Assembly (NCBI RefSeq): GCF_006542685.1
Contig: NZ_AP019736.1
Location: 2,716,001-2,780,000, forward strand
Source of the DNA: Alistipes dispar
GTDB taxonomy: Bacteria; Bacteroidota; Bacteroidia; Bacteroidales; Rikenellaceae
Direction of reading: 5' to 3'
Length of the DNA stretch: 64,000 bases
Shown: one piece after another, positions 17,287-26,163 of the stretch
How the letters are laid out: each line of letters begins with the position of its first letter
How positions within the stretch are numbered: the first letter of the stretch is position 1
Notes under the pieces: model-generated
What the model was told of the DNA's origin: nothing
The model's input: only the letters and a program-made list of their open reading frames with translations
The model's database searches: none
Made by a program: the position numbers and the translations under genes

Positions 17287-18741
17287 ATGAAAATCAGCAT
17301 CAAGATCGCCGTGACAGCGGCAGCTCTGGCCGCGGCGGCATACGCTCCGGCACAGGAGACCGGACGTGCCATCACGCTCGACGAAGCGATCGCCGTCACG
17401 CTCACGGAGAATCCCGCGATGAAGGCGGCGGCCTACGAGGAGCGTGCCGCGCAACAGCAGCGCCGGGCTGCCATCGGCCTGCGGATGCCGCAGATCAACC
17501 TGACGGGAGCCTACGCCTATCTGGGCAAAGACATAGGATTCGATTTCAACGACCTGAAAACCCCCGTGAACGACTTGGCGGGCAAGATTCTGGGCAGCGG
17601 GCTGATCGCTCCGGAGCTGATCCCCTCGATCCAGGGGTTGCTGAACCCGATGATGAACGCCGACTGGTTCCTGACGTTGCAGGACCGCAGTCTGGGATTC
17701 GTGGGCGGCGAGGTGACCCTTCCGATCTGGATGGGCGGCAAGATCAACGCCGCCAACCGCGCCGCACGGCTCAACGAACGCACGGCCGCGGAGCAGGGCA
17801 ACCAGACGCGCAATGCTCTGATCTCGGAACTGGTGGAACGTTATTTCGGGTTGGCGCTGGCCACGCAGGTCGTGGCCGTGCGGCAGCAGGTGGCCGACGG
17901 CGTGAGACGCCATCTGGAAGATGCCCGGATGCTCGAGAAGAACGGCATGATCGCCCGCAGCGAACGGCTTTACGTGGAGTTCAAGATGGCTGAAGCGGAG
18001 CGTGAGCTGGCCAATGCCAAGTTGCAGGCGGAGACCCTCTCCAGCGCGCTGTCGAACACGCTGGGACGCGAGAACGACTGGCGGCCCGTCACGGCGCTGT
18101 TCCTCATCGGCGAGATCGAAGAGCCGGCCTATTACCAGGACCTGGCCGCGGCGCGTAACCCGCTGCTCACGGAGGTGTCGCTCAAACGGCAGCTGGCCGA
18201 GGAGAACGTCCGCGCGCAGCGTTCGGCTTTCCTGCCGCAGGTGGTGGCCATGGGCGGCGGATCGTTCTACAATTACCAGGTGGCCGGCTTCGTACCCCGC
18301 TGGGCCGTGGGCGTGGGCGTCAATATCAAGCTCTTCGACGGTCTGAACCGCGAATACAAGTATTCGGCGGCCAAGCAGACCGTGAGCCGCGTCGGCGAGT
18401 TGCAGAACAAGGCGTCGCAGGATATCGCCGTGCTGGTGGAGAAGCTCTACAATCAGATGATGAACTACCGCAACCAGATGACCTCGATCGAAGCTTCGCT
18501 CGCCTTCGCCGAGGAGTATCTGCGGATGAAGAACTCGGCGTTCCGGGAAGGCATGTCGTCCGCGACGGACCTGATCGACGCCGAACTGAATCTCGCGGGC
18601 GTGCGCACGGAACGCCTGCAGGCGGCCTACAATTTCGACGTGCTGCTGGCCCAACTGCTCGAGGCTGCGGGCATCAGCGACGAATTCGCGGCCTACGCCC
18701 GTCGCATGGACGCACGGGTGATCCTTTTCGATCAAGAATAA
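17287..18741 (+). CDS. TolC family outer-membrane efflux protein
   Basis: This 484-residue protein has a signal peptide (KIAVTAAALAAAAYAPAQ) and then the start of the outer-membrane efflux domain, AITLDEAIAVTLTENPAMKA. Two long helical-hairpin halves follow, with a second repeat around LAAARNPLLTEVSLKRQLAE. Such proteins form the trimeric outer-membrane channel of tripartite efflux or export machines. The ATG at 17287 is preferred; an in-frame ATG at 17278 would add three residues. The next gene, an HlyD-type adaptor, starts 12 nt downstream. Confidence 0.93.
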   Translation: MKISIKIAVTAAALAAAAYAPAQETGRAITLDEAIAVTLTENPAMKAAAYEERAAQQQRRAAIGLRMPQINLTGAYAYLGKDIGFDFNDLKTPVNDLAGKILGSGLIAPELIPSIQGLLNPMMNADWFLTLQDRSLGFVGGEVTLPIWMGGKINAANRAARLNERTAAEQGNQTRNALISELVERYFGLALATQVVAVRQQVADGVRRHLEDARMLEKNGMIARSERLYVEFKMAEAERELANAKLQAETLSSALSNTLGRENDWRPVTALFLIGEIEEPAYYQDLAAARNPLLTEVSLKRQLAEENVRAQRSAFLPQVVAMGGGSFYNYQVAGFVPRWAVGVGVNIKLFDGLNREYKYSAAKQTVSRVGELQNKASQDIAVLVEKLYNQMMNYRNQMTSIEASLAFAEEYLRMKNSAFREGMSSATDLIDAELNLAGVRTERLQAAYNFDVLLAQLLEAAGISDEFAAYARRMDARVILFDQE

Positions 18742-18753
18742 AAAACGAACGAT

Positions 18754-19743
18754 ATGAAGCGAAACAACGTAATCGGAATCACGGCGGCCGCGGCGGTCAT
18801 CGTCCTTTCGGTCGTACTCATCAGCCGTTACCTCGACAAACGGACGCCCCTGCTGATTCAGGGCACGGTGGAGTGCACGACCTACAAGGCCTCCTCGAAA
18901 GTTCCCGGGCGCATCGACGAAATGAAGGTCGAGGAGGGCGACCGCGTGGAGAAAGGGCAGCTCCTCTACATGCTCTCGACACCCGAGCTGGAAGCCAAGC
19001 TGCGGCAGGCCGAGGCCGTGAAGAGCGCAGCGGCCGCATTGGACGCCGCCGCCGTGGCGGGAGCCCGCATCCAGCAGATCGAGGCGGCGCTGAACATGTG
19101 GGAGAAGGCGCAGGCCGGCCTGGAGCTGGCGCGCAAGACCTACGAACGGGTGCGGAACCTCTACGACGACGGAGTGGTCCCGGCGCAGAAGCTCGATGAA
19201 GCCGAAGCCAACTACAAGGCCATGGAGGCGACGGCGCTCGCAGCCAAGGCGCAGTACGACCTGGCCGCCGACGGGGCCCGCAAGGAAGACAAGGAGGCCG
19301 CCGCGGCACGCGTGCGGCAGGCCGAAGGGGCCGTCAGCGAGGTCGAATCCTATATCGGCGACGCGATGGTTTACTCGCCCGTGACGGGAGAGGTTTCGAC
19401 CGTCATCGCCGAGGAGGGCGAGCTGGTGGGCAGCGGCTATCCGGTGGTGGCCATTCTCGACATGTCGGACATGTGGGTGACATTCAACGTCAAGGAGACG
19501 CTGCTCCCGGGCATGAAGCTCGGGACGCGGATGACGGGATTCGTCCCTGCACTCGACCGCGACGTGGAGTTCGAGGTGACCTACATAGCCCCGCAGGCCG
19601 ATTTCGCCACGTGGGCGGCGACCCGCACGCAGGGCGGATTCGACATCCGCACCTTCGCCGTGAAGGCCCGGCCCGTCTCCGCCGCGGAGAACATGCGCCC
19701 GGGGATGAGCGTGCTGGTCGATTGGGATAAAATCGGGCGATAG
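18754..19743 (+). CDS. HlyD family periplasmic adaptor (membrane fusion protein)
   Basis: This 329-residue protein has one N-terminal membrane anchor (IGITAAAAVIVLSVVLISRY). A split lipoyl domain (KASSKVPGRIDEMKVEEGDR and MVYSPVTGEVSTVIAEEGEL) flanks a long coiled-coil hairpin of Ala, Glu and Lys (residues 80-200). Then comes a beta-barrel part. It should bridge the inner-membrane ABC-2 permeases encoded next to it and the TolC partner encoded upstream. This is the YbhG/EmrA-like type. Confidence 0.93.
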   Translation: MKRNNVIGITAAAAVIVLSVVLISRYLDKRTPLLIQGTVECTTYKASSKVPGRIDEMKVEEGDRVEKGQLLYMLSTPELEAKLRQAEAVKSAAAALDAAAVAGARIQQIEAALNMWEKAQAGLELARKTYERVRNLYDDGVVPAQKLDEAEANYKAMEATALAAKAQYDLAADGARKEDKEAAAARVRQAEGAVSEVESYIGDAMVYSPVTGEVSTVIAEEGELVGSGYPVVAILDMSDMWVTFNVKETLLPGMKLGTRMTGFVPALDRDVEFEVTYIAPQADFATWAATRTQGGFDIRTFAVKARPVSAAENMRPGMSVLVDWDKIGR

Positions 19744-19745
19744 CG

Positions 19746-20924
19746 ATGCGCCGACTGCTGGAAAATACCGGAGCCGTGCTGCGGCGGGAACTGGGGCGGC
19801 TGGCGCACCAGCCGATGTACTTCGTGCTGATGCTCCTCCTCCCGGCGGCGTCGTTCGCCTTCTTCGCCCTGCTGTTCAACGAGGGGGCGATCCGCAACGT
19901 GCCGGTAGCCGTGCTCGACGAGGACCACACGGCCCTTTCGCGCAAGGTGACGCAGATGATCGACGACACGCCTACGGCGCTGGTCTCCTACGGAGTGCAG
20001 TCGATGGACGAAGGCGAGCGTCTGATGCGCGAAGGGCGGATCATGGCCATCGTGCAGATTCCGGCGTTTTTCGAGAAGGATATCCTGAGCAACCGCCAGA
20101 CGCATATCGAGAATTACATTTCGGGAACCAATATCACCGTGAACGGACTGCTGTCGAAAGACATCCAGACGGCCGTGACGACCTTCTCGGCGGGCATCCA
20201 GCTACAACTGCTCATGAAGCAGGGACTGACCGAGCGGCAGGCCATGGCGCAGCTCATGCCCGTACGGTTCGACCGCCACGTACTTTTCAATCCGCATATC
20301 AATTACGGCTATTACCTCTCGCCGAGCTTCATGCCGATGATGCTGATGATCTTCACGGTAATGGCCACGATCTTCGCCATCGGAACCGAATTGAAATACG
20401 GCACTTCGCGCGAATGGCTGGCCACGGGCGGCGATTCGGTTGCGGCGGCCCTCGCGGGCAAGACGCTTCCGATCACGGCCGCGATGTTCCTCATGTCGCT
20501 CGTCATGCTGGTCGTCATCTTCAAGATCGTGGGAACGCCGCTCAACGGCAGCCTCGGCATCATCCTCGCCGGAACGCTGCTTTTCGTTCTGGCCTATCAG
20601 TCGATCGCCGTGATGATCGTCGCGCTGCTGGCCAACCTGCGTCTCTCGCTCTCGATCGGCGGTGGCTACTCGGTGCTGGCCTTCACTTTTTCGGGACTCA
20701 CGTTCCCGATCATGGCCATGTGGGAGCCGATGCAGTGGGTGAGCCGTATCTTTCCGTTCACTTTCTATACCGATATTTTCGTCGATCAGATGCTGCGCGG
20801 CGCCCCGGCGGTTTACTCGCTGCCCGATCTGGGCTGTCTGCTGCTGTTCGTCGTATTACCGCTTCTGTGTCTGCCGCGTCTGAAACGCGTGGCGACGGAA
20901 GAAAAATTCTGGGGGAGATTGTAG
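19746..20924 (+). CDS. ABC-2 type transporter permease, first of two
   Basis: The 392-residue protein has an N-terminal transmembrane helix (YFVLMLLLPAASFAFFALLF), a large periplasmic domain (residues 45-190, including VAVLDEDHTALSRKV) and five more C-terminal helices from about residue 195. This is the YhhJ/YbhR-type ABC-2 layout, with the conserved FTFSGLTFPIMAMWEPMQWV segment before the last helices. It starts 2 nt after the HlyD gene and 1 nt before the next permease. It probably forms a heterodimer with that protein. No ATPase domain is present. Confidence 0.9.
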   Translation: MRRLLENTGAVLRRELGRLAHQPMYFVLMLLLPAASFAFFALLFNEGAIRNVPVAVLDEDHTALSRKVTQMIDDTPTALVSYGVQSMDEGERLMREGRIMAIVQIPAFFEKDILSNRQTHIENYISGTNITVNGLLSKDIQTAVTTFSAGIQLQLLMKQGLTERQAMAQLMPVRFDRHVLFNPHINYGYYLSPSFMPMMLMIFTVMATIFAIGTELKYGTSREWLATGGDSVAAALAGKTLPITAAMFLMSLVMLVVIFKIVGTPLNGSLGIILAGTLLFVLAYQSIAVMIVALLANLRLSLSIGGGYSVLAFTFSGLTFPIMAMWEPMQWVSRIFPFTFYTDIFVDQMLRGAPAVYSLPDLGCLLLFVVLPLLCLPRLKRVATEEKFWGRL

Positions 20925-20925
20925 C

Positions 20926-22143
20926 ATGAACCGTTTTACACGACAGATGACCTCCTACCTGCAACAGTTCGGCGCAGTGGTGCGGAACGAATTCCGCACG
21001 ATCTTCACCGACGGCGGCGTGCTGCTGATCCTCGTCTTCGCCATGCTGATCTACGCCACGGTCTATTCGCTGGCCTACGGCTCGCAGGTGTTGCGCAACG
21101 TGCCGATCGGTGTGGTGGACGCATGCCGTACGGCGACGAGCCGCAGCCTGATCGAAACCTTCAACGCCGGGCCGAATACGTATGTGGCCTACGAACCGAC
21201 GGACATGGAGGAGGCCCGGGAGCTGTTCTACGGCCGCAAGATCTACGGCGTGGTCTACATTCCGTCGGACTACGAGCGGAAGCTCGTCGGCGGGTCGCAG
21301 GCCGACGTGGCGATCTACTGCGACGCCAGCTATTTCCTCATGTACCGGCAGGTGTTTCAGGAGCTGGTGACGACGATCGGGCAGACGGGCGCGATGGTCG
21401 AGTTCCGGAGGCTGATCGCCAAAGGGGCGGACATTCCGCAGGCGCAGGCCGTGACGCAGCCGGTCATCTACCAGTCGCACAATCTGTTCAACCCCTATCT
21501 GGGCTACGGAACCTTCGTCATGCCGGCCATCATCATCGTCATCATCCAGCAAACCATGCTTATCGGAATCGGCATGATCGGCGGCACGTGGCGCGAGCAC
21601 GGACTGTACCGCAAGCTCCGGCCCGCGGGGCGGGGGAGAATGTCCACGCTGCCGATCGTCCTGGGACGGGCTACGGTCTATGCGCTGATCTATGCCGCGA
21701 CCTGCGCCTACGTGCTCGGGCTGCATTACCGGATGTTCCATTTCCCGATGAACGGCCAGACAGGAGCCGTCGCGCTCTTCACGGCGGTCTATCTCGCGGC
21801 GTGCATCGCCATGAGCATTGCCGTCTCGACACTCTTCCGCTACCGGGAAAACTCGCTCCTGCTGCTGCTCTGGACTTCGATTCCGGTGTTGATGCTGAGC
21901 GGAATCTCCTATCCGCGCGAGGGCATTCCGGAGTGGATGTTCGCCCTGGGAAAACTCTTCCCGAGCAGCCACGGCGTGAACGGCTTCATCCGCATTCAGA
22001 CGATGGGCGCTTCGCTCGGCGAGGTGTTCGCAGAGATCAAGTGGCTCGTGATACTCACGGTGGCCTACGGCGGTCTGGCCTGCATCGGTATCCATCAGGT
22101 GATCCGCCGCGAGGAGCGGGAGCGGTGCGGGAAAGGAGAGTAG
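20926..22143 (+). CDS. ABC-2 type transporter permease, second of two
   Basis: The 405-residue protein has the same topology as its neighbour: an N-terminal helix (GVLLILVFAMLIYATVYSLA), a periplasmic domain starting VPIGVVDACRTATSRSLI, and C-terminal helices including MPAIIIVIIQQTMLIGIGMI, followed by PVLMLSGISYPREGIPEWM. It closes the TolC-HlyD-permease operon. A nucleotide-binding subunit is not encoded here, so it must come from another locus or the permeases work differently. The C-terminus (IRREERERCGKGE) is charged and cytoplasmic. Confidence 0.9.
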   Translation: MNRFTRQMTSYLQQFGAVVRNEFRTIFTDGGVLLILVFAMLIYATVYSLAYGSQVLRNVPIGVVDACRTATSRSLIETFNAGPNTYVAYEPTDMEEARELFYGRKIYGVVYIPSDYERKLVGGSQADVAIYCDASYFLMYRQVFQELVTTIGQTGAMVEFRRLIAKGADIPQAQAVTQPVIYQSHNLFNPYLGYGTFVMPAIIIVIIQQTMLIGIGMIGGTWREHGLYRKLRPAGRGRMSTLPIVLGRATVYALIYAATCAYVLGLHYRMFHFPMNGQTGAVALFTAVYLAACIAMSIAVSTLFRYRENSLLLLLWTSIPVLMLSGISYPREGIPEWMFALGKLFPSSHGVNGFIRIQTMGASLGEVFAEIKWLVILTVAYGGLACIGIHQVIRREERERCGKGE

Positions 22144-22205
22144 GCTGCCGGCCGGAATTCCTTCCGTCCGACAGTTTCGGCGGGAGGGGAGAGACAAGGG
22201 GACGC

Positions 22206-22325
22206 CTATTCGTCAGGCACGATTCCCTGCACGGCGAATGTCACGGGCTTGTCCGAGCCGTTCCTGGCTCCGACAAGCGGAAGCTCGCCCAGATCGACCG
22301 TCCCGCCGTCGAACAGCAATACCTT
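22206..22325 (-). pseudogene. DUF1573 gene remnant with two internal deletions
   Basis: On the minus strand this 120-nt stretch reads as a shrunken copy of the gene at 10568-11023. It has LLFDGGTVDLGELPL, then directly VGARNGSDKPVTFAVQGIV, then PDE and a stop. Against the intact gene, the GGSREVR codons are missing, and a second deletion joins the first GACAAGCCCGT repeat to the second, removing the whole Cys-x-Cys core. The 5' half of the gene is also gone. It lies where a DUF1573 gene would be expected, downstream of the propeller gene of island C. Confidence 0.8.
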
Positions 22326-22375
22326 TCAGTACAATTATTAAGAGGAATGATTGTAAGGTATGTATTTGATTCGCA

Positions 22376-23503
22376 TTATTTAATCTTAGCAAAGACTATG
22401 ATTGGATTATCTTCCTCGTTCTCGCAGGCACGTGCTATTTCTTTTGCAATTGGCGATACAGGAGGATGTTTATGGTAATAGCCCTGCAACCAAACAACAT
22501 CATAAGCGTAGATGAGCTTATTGTCGTTTTGTCCGGCTTTTCCAAAACAGTTAGGCAGTTCATCAAACATCCGTTCATAAATGGTCGTTGTACGACTATG
22601 GCTGTCGAAAACGCTCCAACGATCAGTCGGTCCGTAGTGGAAGAAGAGACGGCCGTCCGATAAAAGAACATGATTCGGTCCCGAATACCAACGATTTTGT
22701 TTTATCGCCTGGAGGTATGTGGATAAATCCTCGAATGTTTCGAGCCGGTTTGGCCGGTTTGCACTCCGATTGCCGGAATTAAGAACAAAATACGGATCGA
22801 ATTTACCCCTTTGCATATTATACAGATATATCGTATCAGAGAACAGCGGACACAACAATACGCTGTCCTGGGTAAGTTTGGTCAAGACCCCGGAATTCAG
22901 GTAGGTCTTTCCGGCGTAAAGCGATTTATAAATTCCCGCCAGTTTGCCGCGACGTTCCATGTGGTAGCCCGAAAACTGGCTTTTGAAAGAGATATTGGGA
23001 CTGAAAAACAACTCCGTGCCTTCCCGTCCGATGCTTTCCACGTACAGTTGCGGATAAGCGAGGGTCTTTTGGGATATATAACGTCCGTCTGGAGTGAACC
23101 GTTTGATAATCCGGTAATTATCCAAGATTAGCAATTCGTTGTTATGTTCGTCTATGGAGATGTCAAATGGATATATTAATTCATTATTAGCTCGTCCATT
23201 TGTGAATTTATGTAAAAAAGCACCTTTGGATGAAAAGATATAGACGCTATTGTAGGGAATAGTCGTCAGAATATATAATTTTTCATCATAACAAATGACT
23301 TTGGCGATTTGGTCGATCAAGGCTTTATCAGGTGTATCCAATTTAATAAAATGATCGATGGTCAAACCTGAATTTTCTCGATCGATTTTTGCATCATTGA
23401 TATCGATGATATGTATATTTTGTGTGGAATTGTCTTCTGGATCGTTCTCGGTTGTACATCCGTATAGCAAGGCACATATAAAACAATAGACAAAATATCT
23501 CAT
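22376..23503 (-). CDS. 6-bladed beta-propeller lipoprotein, island C
   Basis: This 375-residue protein has an SPII signal (MRYFVYCFICALLYGCTTE). The mature part, with repeated strand motifs such as VICYDEKLYILTTIPYNSVY, AFLHKFTNGRANNELIYPFD and PFDISIDEHNNELLILDNYR, fits the BF3868-type 6-bladed beta-propeller lipoproteins. It ends with a complete C-terminal blade. An in-frame ATG at 23527 (MKSYKFII) would put the start inside a perfect hairpin, so 23503 is preferred. It appears intact although the peptide gene in front of it and the DUF1573 gene behind it are decayed. The promoter upstream of the pseudogene probably still drives it. It is A+T-rich. Confidence 0.8.
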   Translation of the reverse strand: MRYFVYCFICALLYGCTTENDPEDNSTQNIHIIDINDAKIDRENSGLTIDHFIKLDTPDKALIDQIAKVICYDEKLYILTTIPYNSVYIFSSKGAFLHKFTNGRANNELIYPFDISIDEHNNELLILDNYRIIKRFTPDGRYISQKTLAYPQLYVESIGREGTELFFSPNISFKSQFSGYHMERRGKLAGIYKSLYAGKTYLNSGVLTKLTQDSVLLCPLFSDTIYLYNMQRGKFDPYFVLNSGNRSANRPNRLETFEDLSTYLQAIKQNRWYSGPNHVLLSDGRLFFHYGPTDRWSVFDSHSRTTTIYERMFDELPNCFGKAGQNDNKLIYAYDVVWLQGYYHKHPPVSPIAKEIARACENEEDNPIIVFAKIK

Positions 23504-23517
23504 AATAATGAATTTAT

Positions 23518-23549
23518 AAGACTTCATCTACTAATGTAGATGAAGTCTT
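23518..23549. repeat. Perfect 14-bp hairpin between NVEALA pseudogene and propeller gene
   Basis: AAGACTTCATCTAC (23518-23531), loop TAAT and GTAGATGAAGTCTT (23536-23549). On the minus strand it lies just after the pseudogene stop and just before the propeller start. It has no long T-run, so it may be an attenuator or mRNA-stability element rather than a full terminator. Confidence 0.7.
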
Positions 23550-23552
23550 TGT

Positions 23553-23814
23553 TCAACAACTATGGCTTGTAGGAGTGCATGTGCTCGGACATGGTTCATA
23601 GCAGGGCATACAGCGAATGAGAGTTGCTCCACTGAAGATATTCCATATTTTCCAGAGTAAGATTCCCTTGGAGCCAATGATTCATCCTGTGCCAAAGCCT
23701 CGATATTGGCATTCAGCAGATAGAAAGGATCCGGCCGGTAGTTTGCCGTATAGGCAGTCACGGCCGCGGTAGCCATCATGAGACGGCATCCGCAAAAATC
23801 TGTTTCTCTTTAAT
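23553..23814 (-). pseudogene. NVEALA family gene, copy C, start codon lost and frameshifted
   Basis: The minus strand is homologous to the NVEALA genes at 8633 and 50168, but the ATG is ATT here, and a 1-nt deletion near codon 12 shifts the frame. In the shifted frame TAYTANYRPDPFYLLNANIE is recognisable, then ALAQDESLAP. A second frameshift is needed to reach the Cys-rich tail (LIRCMPCYEPCPSTCTPTSH then SC and a stop at 23553). It cannot be translated as an NVEALA protein. The tail differs from both intact copies, so this copy once carried its own cargo. Confidence 0.82.
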
Positions 23815-24010
23815 ACATGAAAATTTCAGGTTAAAAAGGTCGTAGTTTTTCTCGAATTTCACAGTCGTCGTAAAGTAATCCGTAAAATCCACTCTAAAGT
23901 TATATATTTTTTAAAGAAAAGTACAAATATTTCGATAAAAATTCTCACATAAAACACTCATCGTATATCAATAAAATCAAAAGATGTCTAAAGTGCGGCG
24001 ATCTTACATA
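23661..24010 (-). repeat. NVEALA upstream repeat, copy C
   Basis: This is homologous to 8248-8786 (copy A) and 50015-50550 (copy B) from the leader upstream through the promoter to about 24010. There the resemblance stops, before the receptor-tail part present in A and B. It is direct with respect to B and inverted with respect to A. Confidence 0.8.
23895..23927 (-). promoter_or_regulatory. Promoter of NVEALA island C
   Basis: Minus-strand TAACTTTA (23895-23902) and TTTG (23924-23927) are 21 nt apart, the same as in copies A and B. It is retained although the first gene is dead. Confidence 0.65.
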
Positions 24011-24451
24011 TCTCCGGCGGCTGCCGAAACCCGTATCGTCGCATCGTCCGGCCCGGGAATGAATTTTACGACTCTTGCCGATGGAACCCCCTGCATAGAT
24101 ATCCGGAACAGAGGGCTGCCGCCCGAAAAGCGATGTCATACCGAGATCAGGCTGCACACAGTGTTCTGGTCCCCTTGGCCAAAATACCCAGCCAACAGCC
24201 GCAAAATAAAATTGCAGAGCACACGAGTCCATAGATTCGTGCTATCCGCCGGAGCCCCTGTTCAGAGGCGCATAAGGCAAAGGAAGCAGCATCATAACCC
24301 GGAACAACTGCTCATAGGGATCGTCCGGTTTCGGTAACTCATCGACACCGAACGGATCATCGGAGGTGGAAAACGCAATGTTGCGGGTAGTCCGAAAACT
24401 CCCCGAATCGCTTCCGGACAGTAACCGCCGGACAAGACCGATAGCAGACTC
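24011..24451. other. Intergenic stretch, no gene recognised
   Basis: Between the repeat and the terminator I see only short overlapping frames. One on the plus strand from 23984 begins SYISPAAAETRIVASSG, resembling the N-termini of small Bacteroidota secreted peptides, but it runs antisense into the repeat and is not convincing. Confidence 0.4.
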
Positions 24452-24490
24452 AAAAAAACACTCTCGTTGAAGCGTTCTTCAACGAGAGTG
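24452..24490 (-). terminator. Terminator of the N-glycan PUL operon
   Basis: CACTCTCGTTGAAG (24459-24472), loop CGTT and CTTCAACGAGAGTG (24477-24490) form a perfect 14-bp stem. It is followed on the minus strand by seven T. It lies 70 nt past the stop of the BACON lipoprotein gene and marks the end of the operon. Confidence 0.9.
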
Positions 24491-24560
24491 GAAATTACGA
24501 GAATCGACTTGTCGGAAAGCCGGTCTGCCTCCGAATAGATCGCAGAACGCCTTCCCGAAT

Positions 24561-26099
24561 TCAACGCACCTTGATCTCCAACTGCGACGTCGGATAATTC
24601 TGGTCGTTGATCACGATCCGCTGCGCGTCGATCGCACTCTTCTGCCCGGCCGTGACATAGAGCGTTTTAAGATAGTAGCTGTTCAGCGTAACGCTTTGAA
24701 TGGCCGGACACCCCGTAATATCGAGCCACTGAACCTTATCGTAGGAACCCAGCGTGATCTCGATGATCCGCACCGCAGTACCGGACACGGTCAGCGATTC
24801 GGATGTTTCGTAAGGCGACGAGCAGTAGAGGCTGGAAAGTACGACTCGCCCCTCTTCGACGGGCGCATCGCACAGTTTGAGCACTTCGAGCGGCGCAGGG
24901 GTCAGGTACGAACGCCATCCGCCCAGCACGCTCTGCCAGCCGATAGTCGTCAGCTTGGCATTACCGCTCAGATCGAGTTCCCGGATGGGGTTTTCTCCGA
25001 TTCCGTTCGGCTCGAGCGTCGTAAGGTTGGCGAACGCCTCGATGCCTTTCAGCGATGCGATGCCTTTCCGGTAGAGATCGGGTAATTGTGTGGCGGCTTC
25101 GCCCGTTTCCGTCAGAATACATTCGGTACCGTCGAGTACGGTGATGTAACCGGCATCCACCAGAATCTGCCGGAACGTGTCGTCGGGGAACTCGATTCCT
25201 TTCGGTCGTTCGCCCTGCACGACGGAGACTTCAGCCGAAAGCGACTCTTCATCGGTCGTGAAACGCACGAAGCCCGAGCGGAACGGAACCTCGGCAGCTT
25301 CGACCTTGAAGACGAGTTCCTGCTCCAGCAGCTCCTCCGACGAGGAGGGCGGTGTCTGCAACACGATCCAGTCCACGGTGGGGGCGGCCCGGAACGGCAG
25401 ATTGCTCCGCACGTTCACACGCACTTCTCCGCCCTCCACGGGGATGTTGAACGACGTCTCGCCGACCTCCAACAGCAGATTGCGCTCCTGTCGCACCGTC
25501 ACCGTGCGTTCGTCGCCGTCCGTATTGGTCACGACGAGCCGCGCATCGCGGGGACGTCCCGTCGTATTGGCATCCGCCGTGAAGTAAAAGAACGAAAGCG
25601 AAGCCCGTGTCTCGACGCGGTGAATCCAATCGACCGGTTCCAAGAAACGACAGGAGGTTTCGCCCGAAGATTCGATGCGGAGGCGGAACTCGCCGCCCTC
25701 CGCAGGCAGGGAGTAATCGGTCTGGTCCGGATCGAGCAGCGAACCGCCTTCCTGGGTGACGGTCAGGCGACGCTCCTCGCCGCCGCACATGAAAGTGAAG
25801 CGGACTTCGCGCGCATCGAGGTCCGTATTCGGTTCGACGGCAAAGGCGACCGTCTCCCCGTCGCCGCCCTTATCGACGGACGGAACGCACCACTCCTGAC
25901 GTCCGCTCAGACGCCAAGGACCGCTGCTGGCGACACTCACCTCGTTCGTTCCTCCTGAGAGAACTCCGCCGTCGGCGTCGAACGCGAGCGTTTCGGCCGA
26001 AAGGGCGAGCCTCTCCGCGGGAGCCGGAGTCTCCGCTCCGTTGTCATCGCCGCAGCCGGCGAAAGCCGCCGCGACGAACATCCAAAATATCTTTTTCAT
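24561..26099 (-). CDS. BACON-domain lipoprotein with C-terminal leucine-rich-like region
   Basis: This 512-residue protein has an SPII signal (WMFVAAAFAGCGDD). Residues 30-300 hold three BACON-type beta-sandwich repeats, each with a G-G-x-x-x-V/F-x-V/L-R-I-x-S-S core (for example PAEGGEFRLRIESSG and PVEGGEVRVNVRSN) and a terminal VTQ/VRQ/VVQGE strand. Residues 305-512 have leucine-rich features (GIASLKGIEAFANLTTLEPN, IRELDLSGNAKLTTI, VQWLDITGCPAIQSVTLN). BACON domains bind carbohydrates or mucin at the cell surface. It is the last gene of the N-glycan PUL, ahead of a strong terminator. Confidence 0.8.
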   Translation of the reverse strand: MKKIFWMFVAAAFAGCGDDNGAETPAPAERLALSAETLAFDADGGVLSGGTNEVSVASSGPWRLSGRQEWCVPSVDKGGDGETVAFAVEPNTDLDAREVRFTFMCGGEERRLTVTQEGGSLLDPDQTDYSLPAEGGEFRLRIESSGETSCRFLEPVDWIHRVETRASLSFFYFTADANTTGRPRDARLVVTNTDGDERTVTVRQERNLLLEVGETSFNIPVEGGEVRVNVRSNLPFRAAPTVDWIVLQTPPSSSEELLEQELVFKVEAAEVPFRSGFVRFTTDEESLSAEVSVVQGERPKGIEFPDDTFRQILVDAGYITVLDGTECILTETGEAATQLPDLYRKGIASLKGIEAFANLTTLEPNGIGENPIRELDLSGNAKLTTIGWQSVLGGWRSYLTPAPLEVLKLCDAPVEEGRVVLSSLYCSSPYETSESLTVSGTAVRIIEITLGSYDKVQWLDITGCPAIQSVTLNSYYLKTLYVTAGQKSAIDAQRIVINDQNYPTSQLEIKVR

Positions 26100-26163
26100 A
26101 CTGCGTTTTCGTGTTTGAAATACCGCAGGGATTCGTTCCGTACCGGGTGTACGGAACGCCCCG

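Noticed and set aside
23984..24337. Plus-strand frame starting SYISPAAAETRIVASSG, like small secreted Bacteroidota peptides
   Set aside because: It begins inside the NVEALA repeat in antisense, has no signal peptide, and the rest has low similarity to anything; other copies of the repeat do not keep the frame.
24292..24564. Minus-strand 90-codon frame
   Set aside because: It is read across the strong terminator hairpin at 24459-24490 and has no family motif.
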